A DNA stretch of 64,000 nt, from NCBI GenBank assembly GCA_021777105.1, contig JAIQZQ010000122.1, positions 123,527 to 187,526 on the forward strand, read 5' to 3'. Positions 8,493-16,500 of the stretch are shown here, piece after piece. Source of the stretch: Candidatus Anammoxibacter sp. (GTDB lineage: Bacteria; Planctomycetota; Brocadiia; Brocadiales; Anammoxibacteraceae). The translations under genes and the position numbers were made by a program. The notes under the pieces are model-generated. The model did no database searches and was not told where the DNA came from. It saw nothing but the letters and a program-made list of their open reading frames with translations. Position 1 is the stretch's first letter. Each line of letters opens with the position of its first letter.

Positions 8493-9935
8493 ATGAGAAA
8501 AAAGCTTTTATTTACGATTGTTCTAATTAGCGGGTTTTTGTTTACAGCAGGAGTGAAAACATCATTTAGCGATGTTTTGAGCGAGTTTTCAGACTGGATA
8601 GGCAAAATGGAATCGCTTGCGGATAGAGTAGGCGGCATTGAAAAGGATGTCGATTCCATCCGCGGCATGCTGGAGTCGTTTAAAGACAAAGAGGACTCAA
8701 TTAACAAAATTGTAGGAAGGCTTGAGGCCCTTGAAGCCTCAGACAGCACAACACAGACGTTAAGCGTGCTAAAAGAGGGACTTGCGGAAGTGAGAAAACT
8801 TATTGAGGATCAACAGGTCATAACCGCTGTTTTAGAAAAACGGTATAAAGAAGCTGAACAGCCCCTGGAGCCGATTAAAAAATCAATAGATGAACAGAAA
8901 AAGGCCATTGACTCGATTGTCGCAAAGCTCGACGCCCAGAGCAAAAACCACGAAACGATTAATGAAAACATTGATAAAAAAATGGCGTCTCTTGAAGCGT
9001 TGACAAAAAACATTGATGAAAAAATGGCCCAGTTAACTAAATTTACCGACGCAGTTAATAAAATTGAGCAAAAAGGCGGCTCTCTGGAAAAGGTTTTAGC
9101 CGCAAATATAGGGACTCTCCCCAAAAAGGCAATACCCGGGGCCGGGGCCGGGGCCAAAGCAACAGAGAAAGCAAAACCGGTTGAGGCTGAGAAAAAGAAG
9201 AAGAAAGAGTTCAGCATCGCCGATGTCCTGCAAGCTCAAGGTTTCATGGATATCGGAAGCAACTTCTTTGTAAAAGATATAAGTTTTAATTCATTTGGCT
9301 CGTCCGTTGAAGTATCCGGCAAGTTAATGAACGCAACCGATAAGAATTACAACGTGGCTAATATAAGGATATTTGTGTATGACGGCAGCAACCAACTTAT
9401 AAGGAATCAGGACTTCTCTGTAAAAGGGATAAGAAAAGGCAATGTTATGCCCTTTTCAGAGATAATATCCGGTGTTAGAGAGTCAACTATCAAAAAATAC
9501 GCCATTGCATTCGGCAAGGAAGTGCAGGCATACCAAATTACCGACCTGCTTGATAAACCTGTCGCGGGCGTCGTAGCGACCAATGAAGCCGCTAAAGAGA
9601 AGCCCAAAGCCGGAGATGTTAAATCCGCTATGGAAAAAGAAGGCTACACGGATATAGGCAACAATTTTTACGTTAAAAATTTACACGTAAAAAAGTTCGG
9701 CTCATCATGCGAAATAATGGGCGAAGTCAAAAACGCTGAACAGGAGTATTGCAGCGTAGCCCTGTTTAAAGTAATAATAAAAGACAATGCCAAAACCGTG
9801 ATATGGGAGCAGGATTTCTCAATAAAAGGCATAAACCCAGGCGCCATGAAACCGTTTAGCGAATTTCTAACCGGCGTCTCCATGGAAAATATCGACTCAT
9901 ATGAAATAAAGTCCAAAAAGAGAGGCACGCGATAG
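8493..9935 (+). CDS. Secreted coiled-coil protein with duplicated C-terminal domain
   Basis: 480 residues. A signal peptide (about 1-26, RKKLL then a hydrophobic core) leads into a long coiled coil (about 30-205, rich in E, K, D and heptad L/I), an alanine/glycine-rich hinge and a KKKKKE patch. The C-terminal half holds two copies of one ~100-residue domain (about 245-350 and 370-475). Both share DIG-NF-VK, FGSS-E--G, QDFS-KGI, and a PFSE segment followed by a GV motif. I do not recognise a named family; the repeat resembles small beta-sandwich modules such as FxLYD-type domains. Probably an envelope-associated structural or binding protein. It stands alone, transcribed rightward. Confidence 0.75.
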   Translation: MRKKLLFTIVLISGFLFTAGVKTSFSDVLSEFSDWIGKMESLADRVGGIEKDVDSIRGMLESFKDKEDSINKIVGRLEALEASDSTTQTLSVLKEGLAEVRKLIEDQQVITAVLEKRYKEAEQPLEPIKKSIDEQKKAIDSIVAKLDAQSKNHETINENIDKKMASLEALTKNIDEKMAQLTKFTDAVNKIEQKGGSLEKVLAANIGTLPKKAIPGAGAGAKATEKAKPVEAEKKKKKEFSIADVLQAQGFMDIGSNFFVKDISFNSFGSSVEVSGKLMNATDKNYNVANIRIFVYDGSNQLIRNQDFSVKGIRKGNVMPFSEIISGVRESTIKKYAIAFGKEVQAYQITDLLDKPVAGVVATNEAAKEKPKAGDVKSAMEKEGYTDIGNNFYVKNLHVKKFGSSCEIMGEVKNAEQEYCSVALFKVIIKDNAKTVIWEQDFSIKGINPGAMKPFSEFLTGVSMENIDSYEIKSKKRGTR

Positions 9936-10060
9936 TTAATCAAGGAAAAGCCCTATTTGTCCCAGACTTCAACCATAATGAACATAATGAGCGATTACGC
10001 AAGGAATGGCCGTGCCGCTATTAATATGATTTATTACAATCACACAATATCGGTAAAACG

Positions 10061-10134
10061 AATTTGTTAGCGTCTCATATGACGCCAAATATGAGACGTT
10101 AACAAATTAGCGTCTCATAGAATATGCGCTATAA
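10061..10134. repeat. Hairpin unit 1
   Basis: Arms 10061-10080 and 10089-10108 pair over 20 bases with one mismatch around an 8-base loop, followed by TTAGCGTCTCATAGAATA and a GCGCTA end. A second, diverged unit follows at 10178-10244 with matched changes on both sides of its stem. Confidence 0.65.
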
Positions 10135-10177
10135 ATAATTTTGAAAATATTAGTAGACAATATAATGCGCACAAAAT

Positions 10178-10244
10178 TTTTAGTAGCCCATATTGCGCCA
10201 ATTATGGGCCACTAACTAATTAGCGCCTCATAGAATACGCGCTA
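10178..10244. repeat. Hairpin unit 2, diverged copy of unit 1
   Basis: CCCATA at 10187-10192 pairs with TATGGG at 10203-10208 at the place where unit 1 has CTCATA and TATGAG, so both sides of the stem changed together. The tail TTAGCGCCTCATAGAATA also matches unit 1 with one change. Loop core CGCCAA is shared. Confidence 0.65.
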
Positions 10245-10399
10245 ATATTTTAGCTCCCTATATTCCATACGAAACGGAACGCTAAATCCCATAGCCTTTC
10301 CCCAAAACATAGCTACAAAACATCCAAAATCCAACGTTTCTCATTAACCACACAATGTAATCCTCGAAATCAGTTAAAAACTATTATTTGTTTACGTCG

Positions 10400-10449
10400 C
10401 ATTCTCAATAAATATCTTTACAAACAACGTTTAATTGGTATATTTAAAC
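10400..10449. repeat. 50-bp direct repeat, left copy
   Basis: This copy matches 12453-12502 at 48 of 50 positions in the same orientation, starting CATTCTCAATAAATATC. The two copies bracket the AlbA_2-type gene at about 2.05 kb spacing. Confidence 0.75.
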
Positions 10450-10500
10450 TGTTTGTATAAGCGCATATTATTTTAACAGTTCATTATTGCATTTAATCTC

Positions 10501-12117
10501 ATGAAAATTAAAGAACTTGAACTCATATTGCAGGAAGGCGAAGGGTATAAAATAGAATTTAAGGAGAATTTAAATTCAGGCCTTTCAAAAGAGATGGTAG
10601 CTTTAGCCAACTCTTCCGGCGGAAGAATATTTCTTGGAATAAATGATAATAACGAAATAATAGGCTTAAATATAAACAATGAACTATTATCAAAGATAGA
10701 GGATATTGCCGCTAATTGCGACCCGGCTGTTGATATTGAAATAAAAAAACAGAAAAACATTCTTATTGTCCATGTAAAAGAAGGCTCTAACAAACCATAC
10801 CGGTCATCAAAAGGATTCTATATCCGCAACGGAGCCAACTCTCAAAAACTTACAACCCGTGAAATTACTGAATTCATCCAGGCCGAAGGCAAAAGCCGTT
10901 TTGACGAGATAATTCAAAGCGGCAAAAGCTTTAAAACGATTTTTCATGAAGAACTACTCGACAACTACCTCTCATTAGCCGGTATATCAAAAACAATTGA
11001 ATCTAAGGCTATCCTGCAAAATCTGGGGGTAATGGAGTGTAAAAATAGCAAACCGGCGCTTAACAACGCGGGAATTCTCTTCTTTTCAAAAGAACCCGTA
11101 AAATATTTGTTACACACTTCAATAACTTGCGCATTGTATAAAGGCATTGAGAAGCTTACAATACTTGACCACAAGGAGCTGTCTGGAGATATTATTCAAA
11201 ACATTGAGGACTCAATCATCTTTCTAAAAAGACATCTCAACCTAAAGTATGAAATCAAAGGTTTACGCCGCGACGAAATCCCTGAAATCCCCGAGATTGC
11301 GCTTAGAGAAGCTGTAGTTAACGCGGTATGCCATCGGGACTATTTTGAAAAAGGCGCAAATATTATGGTTGAGATTTTTGATAACCGGGTTGAGATATCT
11401 AACCCGGGCGGATTGCCAAAAGCCCTCGCCTCAAAACATTTTGGTTCACGGAGCATATGCCGCAACCCTACAATAGCCTCGTTATTGCAACGGGCCGGAT
11501 ATATTGAAAAAATGGGCACGGGAATCAACAGAATCAAAGAAGCTTTAAAAGACGCAAAAAGACCAATGCCGAACTTCCAGTTTGACACATTCTTCAGCGT
11601 AATTTTTCAACGAAAAGTTGAACAAACTACCCAGAAAACTACCCAGAAAACTACCCAGAAAACCGCCCAGAAAACCGCCCGGAAAACAACCCGAAAACAA
11701 GAAGCCATACTTAAATATTTAAAAGAAAATCCGCGCGCCGGAAGAGACGATATAGCTGATAACGTTGATAATATAACAATTGACGGCATAAAGTATAACC
11801 TGAATATCCTCCGTGAAATGCGTTTACTTGAGCGTGTCGGCCCTGACAAAGGCGGGTACTGGGAAGTTGTAGCCTCGCAAGAAACTACCCAAGAAACTAC
11901 CCAAGAAACTACCCAAGAAACTACCCAAGAAACTACCCAAGAAAAGATTGTCGGTATTATAAAAAACAATCCATTAATTACCAGGACTGAACTGTCCCAT
12001 CAAACAGGCCTCACTTCAGATGGAATCAAGTATCATCTGGATAAAATGAGAAAAGACGGAGTTATTAGGCATTTAGGAGCTACGAAAAAGGGTTATTGGG
12101 AAGTAATCGAAAAATAA
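10501..12117 (+). CDS. AlbA_2 / Schlafen-type ATP-binding protein with two winged helices
   Basis: 538 residues. The N-terminal AlbA_2 (Schlafen AlbA) domain has the mark IEFKENLNSGLSKEMVALANS and GGRIFLGINDN (about 15-60). A GHKL-type HATPase_c_4 domain follows (LREAVVNAVCHRDYF, then EISNPGGLP, about 265-370). Then come two winged-helix modules (about 395-460 and 485-538), both ending KGGYWEV or KKGYWEV. Each is preceded by a low-complexity linker of four-residue repeats (TTQK and TTQE types, DNA period 12). Members are called transcriptional regulators or ATP-binding proteins, and the AlbA domain also occurs in nucleases; the true role is open. It sits alone between 50-bp direct repeats. 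Confidence 0.85.
   Translation: MKIKELELILQEGEGYKIEFKENLNSGLSKEMVALANSSGGRIFLGINDNNEIIGLNINNELLSKIEDIAANCDPAVDIEIKKQKNILIVHVKEGSNKPYRSSKGFYIRNGANSQKLTTREITEFIQAEGKSRFDEIIQSGKSFKTIFHEELLDNYLSLAGISKTIESKAILQNLGVMECKNSKPALNNAGILFFSKEPVKYLLHTSITCALYKGIEKLTILDHKELSGDIIQNIEDSIIFLKRHLNLKYEIKGLRRDEIPEIPEIALREAVVNAVCHRDYFEKGANIMVEIFDNRVEISNPGGLPKALASKHFGSRSICRNPTIASLLQRAGYIEKMGTGINRIKEALKDAKRPMPNFQFDTFFSVIFQRKVEQTTQKTTQKTTQKTAQKTARKTTRKQEAILKYLKENPRAGRDDIADNVDNITIDGIKYNLNILREMRLLERVGPDKGGYWEVVASQETTQETTQETTQETTQETTQEKIVGIIKNNPLITRTELSHQTGLTSDGIKYHLDKMRKDGVIRHLGATKKGYWEVIEK
11629..11690 (+). repeat. 12-bp in-frame tandem repeat (TTQK units)
   Basis: The unit ACTACCCAGAAA and near copies repeat about five times within the AlbA_2-type gene and encode a TTQK/TAQK linker. 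Multiples of 12 keep the frame, so the copy number can change without breaking the gene. Confidence 0.8.
11879..11942 (+). repeat. 12-bp in-frame tandem repeat (ETTQ units)
   Basis: Five exact copies of GAAACTACCCAA lie before the second winged helix of the same gene. Exact identity points to recent slippage. Confidence 0.85.
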
Positions 12118-12180
12118 TTTGTTAAAAAAAGAGGATATTTAAAAATCATAAAAGAAGGTTAAAATTCGGAATAATATTCG

Positions 12181-12240
12181 GTTTAAACTACCTAAGAAAA
12201 CGCCCAGAAAACCGTACAGAAACAGACCGCTATTCTAAAC
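12181..12240 (+). pseudogene. Decayed copy of TTQK linker from the AlbA_2-type family
   Basis: Reading ACT-ACC onward gives TT, a stop, then ENAQKTVQKQTAILN, which parallels the TTQK linker and KQEAILKY of the upstream gene. A short KRGYLKIIKEG-like tail lies at about 12125-12162. These look like broken leftovers of repeated C-terminal modules. Short matches, so modest confidence. Confidence 0.4.
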
Positions 12241-12249
12241 TTTAATAAT

Positions 12250-13200
12250 TAGTAGCACAGGCATCCATGCCTGTGTTTCATTTGAAGCGCAAAAGCATTT
12301 TTTTAACAACCCTCTAAACCCGCGCTCCAAAAACCTTGAAAGTTGCATGCCTATTATCTGTTTTTATACAAATACCTGAGTTTTAACCGGTAATATCTCA
12401 CCACGTACGCAAGACTCAATTAAAGGTTAGAACCAGAATATCTTTTCCGCCACATTCTCAATAAATATCTTTACAAACAATGTTTTATTGGTATATTTAA
12501 ACGGAAAACGGTTTGGGTTTGGACTAATACATTTGCGAAAAAAGATTAAACCGCTCAAATTTGCCACAGCCCGTGGCAAATTTGAGAGAGAGTTTATAAT
12601 CCCGATTTTAATTATGGCGAATATGCCATAATTAAAAGTCAAGCAGGTTTAAATAGCTATAAAATTAGCGAGCAAAAGTGGGCACAGTGTCCCCACTTTT
12701 GCTCGTTCCAACGCTCTGCGTTGGAATGCAAGGTTTGACGCTCACGCGTCATATGATTAGAGACCCGTTTTTTTTATTAAGAAGACAGATAAAATAGCTG
12801 CCCAGGATCAGATCGAAACAATATGCCGGCGCATCTTAGAAATGCGCTTTTGCAATAATTGTGAATGCAAAATAGAAATTACTCGCCACACTGTGGCGAG
12901 TTTTACAATATGCCAATAACTGTCACCACCGGTGACACAATTAAGGAGAACGGATTCTATCTTTTGTTGGAAGGGGAGAGAGAGAACGAGAAATGGGCAA
13001 ATAGTTAGGATAAAAGACTTTCTAAAAAGAATTAAGCTCCATATAAATAATGAAACAATCTATGAGACTTATAGCGAAAACTCAAAACTGTCCCCAGTGT
13101 GGACAGTTTTGAGTTGGAGTCATCATCGAAGAAAAAATTGTTAAAAAAACAGAATATTGCCGGAGAATTTGAATTTAGGCAACAGTCTGTTGCCCAATTA
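12250..13200. repeat. Palindrome cluster (ten hairpins in 950 bp)
   Basis: Stems read directly: 12256-12275 (9 bp), 12554-12586 (14), 12606-12637 (13), 12669-12705 (14), 12706-12726 (9), 12736-12751 (6), 12881-12901 (10), 12921-12937 (7), 13079-13115 (15) and 13178-13194 (8). Stem sequences differ, but several centres share a CACTGTG/CACAGTG-like word. The pair at 12706-12751 (CGCTCTGCG, then CGCTCACGCG) resembles REP-type palindromes known from many bacteria. No gene is visible across them. Confidence 0.75.
12453..12502. repeat. 50-bp direct repeat, right copy
   Basis: Partner of 10400-10449 (48/50 identical, same orientation), marking the right side of the AlbA_2-type cassette. Confidence 0.75.
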
Positions 13201-13266
13201 AAAAAGCGGATATTGGGAAATTTTGAAAATAAAAAAAATTCAGTATAAACGACCCAAGAAAAGATT

Positions 13267-13434
13267 ATGAGGCACATAAAATATATTTTGCATTTGATGT
13301 GGAGTGCCTATAAATATTATGTATTATCAGTAACCATAGGATATTTAACAGGCGAAAAGTTGAAGTCGGTGATAATTCCTGTGCCATCGATTGAACTACG
13401 CAACAAATCCAATTCAATAGTTAAACAATCTTAA
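13267..13434 (+). pseudogene. Possible remnant of a restriction-modification specificity/methylase C-terminus
   Basis: A 55-codon open frame ends YLTGEKLKSVIIPVPSIEL followed by RNKSNSIVKQS. The KSVIIPVPSIE-type end resembles the C-termini of type I specificity subunits and of some adenine methylases, where IPxPPxEEQ-like text follows the last target-recognition repeat. A further piece at 13443-13508 (LNERNNHFNTLMQRYFE) may continue it after a frame break. The fragment lies just upstream of the NACHT-nuclease gene. It is short and the assignment is tentative. Confidence 0.3.
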
Positions 13435-13589
13435 TAAAAAAAATGCGTAAATTATTAAACGAAAGAAACAACCACTTCAACACACTTATGCAGAGGTATT
13501 TTGAATGAATGAATAATATATGGCAAAATACATGAGCGAAAGACTAATAATTTTAGAAGGATAAAAACCATTAAGTAGACACAACAATA

Positions 13590-16500
13590 ATGATTAAAAA
13601 TATTTTTCCTTGGAAACGTTTTTGGTGTGCCCCTACTGGCACAATAAGTTTTGATGACGACGGATTCTTTGTAGATCCTGAATCAAAATATGCGCGTTAT
13701 TACCATAAAGGTGTAGTGGCTTTTGAAGAAATCCGAGAAACTCCATGTTTAATATTACTTGGTCAGCCTGGAATTGGTAAAACTATTACCGTGAAATCAG
13801 AATTTGATATTCTTAAAAGCCAGATTCGTGGAAATGGTGGCAAACTCATTTACACGAATCTAAACGAATATAGTGATGAAAGCAGATTAATTCGTGATAT
13901 TTTTGAATCACCAACAATACAATCATGGCAGGGAGGCCAACACCATCTACATCTTTTTTTGGACAGCCTGGATGAATGTCTATTAGAAATTAATACGTTA
14001 GCAATCATTCTTCGCAATCAATTTCATAAATTCAAAGAACATGCAAGCCGCCTAAACTTAAGGATTTCATGCCGAACTACTGATTTTCCAGAAATATTAA
14101 AGGACGAATTTGACGCCATTTGGGGCGAAGATAATGTTGAAACCTACGAACTGGCCCCTCTTCTGAGAAAAGATGTAGAAGTCGCAGCGAAAATTCTTGA
14201 ATTAGATTCTTCTAGTTTCATAGAAGCAATTAAAAAGAAAGAAATTCAATCATTGGCAAGCAATCCAATAACACTAAAGTTTCTACTAGAAGAATTTAAA
14301 AACAAACAACAATTCCCTGACACTCGACCAGAATTATTTCTTCGAGGTTGTGAGCATCTTTGTACTGAAAACAACCCTGAACGCCTGGCAACACAAAAAA
14401 CAGGAACGTTATCAACAGCTAAACGCCTAGCGCTAGCATCACGTATTGCCGCCGTCATGACATTCTGCAACCGCACTTCGGTTTGTTTACAAGAGAATAT
14501 CTTAGATTATAAAGAAACAGACTTAACACTGCAAATGTTGCAAGAAGGTGATGAGACCTCTGAAAATCGCACTTTCAGTTTTGTTGAAAGAGATTTACGA
14601 GAAGTTATACAACACACTGGACTATTTTCAAGCAGAGGCCCTTGCCGGTTTGGTTTTGCGCACCAATCTTACGCAGAGTTTCTAGCCGCTAGATATTTAT
14701 CGTCACATCAACTTCCTATTCGACAAATCAAATCATTGATTTTCCTTTCAAGTGATCCTGATCAAATGGCTATTCCACAACTAAAAGAGACGACCGCATG
14801 GTTGTGCTCAATTATGCCAGAGGTGTTTAAAGAATTAATTAAATCGGATCCACAATCAATATTATTAAGTGACGTTATCAGTATGGAATATGGATTGAAA
14901 AAAGATTTAGTCTCATCATTACTCAGACAATTTGAACAACAGAGAATAACAGATACTAACTGGAGACATTATTCTCTGTATAATAAACTAAAACATCCTG
15001 ATATAGATACTCAACTAAAGCCTTATATTAAAGATAAAACTAAACACTTTCTGGTTCGTAGAGTGGCTATTAAAATTGCTGGAACGTGTAAAATCAAATC
15101 CCTTCAGAATTTATTAGCCGACGTTACACTTGATCATTTAGATAACATTCATATACGTGACCAAGCTGCGCATGCCGTGTCTCTAGTTGCCGACTACAAA
15201 ACTCTGCTACGCCTCAAACCGCTTGTCATAATGAAGCAGGAGGACGACAAGGATGACCAATTGAAAGGTTGCGCTTTACGAGCATTGTGGCCGAAGCATC
15301 TATCTACTCAAGAACTTTTCGACGTATTAACTCCACCTAAAAATGAGAACTTCCACGGGAGTTATGCAGGTTTTATATTAGACTTTGCAGAGCAATTAAA
15401 GATTAATGATTTACATTCTGCATTAAAATGGGTAAGTAAGATTTCGCGTAAAAAAGGAGATTTATCGTTTACACTTACAAAACTATCTGAAAACATTTTA
15501 TTCTGTTCATTGCAACATATAGATAAAAGGGAGATTATTGATGTCTTTGCTGAAGCTATCATTCCTAAACTAGATAATTATTTAGATATATGTCCCATTC
15601 CAAATGGAGAATCTGAAGATAAAGTACTTCCAGATGTATTAGAAGTGACAAGAAAGAATCTAATAAGAGCTTTAGTCAAGAAAATTAACATTTATAAAAG
15701 CCATATGCTTGTATCACCTTTTGTTAAACCTCAGATTCTGTTTGATTATGATTTAGAGTGGCTAATTAATGAATTAAAAACTGAAAAAGCACAAAAAAGA
15801 AAGAAAATTTGGATAGAAATTATTCATGATATTTTTAAACAAGATAATCTAGGCCATATAGAATTAATTTCACAGGCAATGCGCGAAAACCAACAGTTGG
15901 CTGATAAATTTCGAGTATATTTTGATGCAGTAGAAATAAATTCACCTTTAGCAGAAGAAATGCGTATGTGTGATAGAAAATATAAAGAAATAATTTCAAA
16001 GCCTAACCAAAACAAAGTAGAAAAACAACACAAAATTATCCCTTCCATACACGAAAGAATTAAGACAAGCCTGGATCAATTTGAGAATGGAGATTCCTAC
16101 GCGTGGGTGCAATTGTGCAACGAAATGGCAAGAGGGGATGATAGCGAATATTATGAAAACAGATTTAATGCAAATCTTATGAGCCTCCCAGGTTGGACCG
16201 TGTGTGATAGGTCTGTTAAAGAAAGAATTGTCAATGCGGGCAAGAAATACATATTAGAAAATGATGCCAATACTCATTGTTGGTTAAAGAAAAACAGTTA
16301 TTACCCACCCGCAATGGCAGGCTATAAGGTCTTCGTAATACTGGATAAATTAGAACCTGAATTTTTAAATAACTTATCAAACGATATATGGAAAAATTGG
16401 GTTTCTATTATTATTGCATATCCTAATAATAGTAATGATGAAAGCGAAAACAATATTTTTGAAAAAATCACAAAACAGGCATATCAAAAAATACCCAAAG

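Larger units (their letters stand above)
9936..10500. other. Noncoding, A+T-rich, hairpin repeats and one copy of a 50-bp direct repeat
   Basis: No gene is visible. The stretch holds two related hairpin units (10061-10134 and 10178-10244) listed separately, a word AACGGAACGCTA near 10272 that recurs in the ~205-bp repeat at 19.6 kb, and the left copy of the 50-bp direct repeat (10400-10449). Confidence 0.6.

Noticed and set aside
11607..11969. Leftward frame with many SWVV repeats
   Set aside because: It is the antisense shadow of the TTQK/ETTQ codons in the AlbA_2-type gene.
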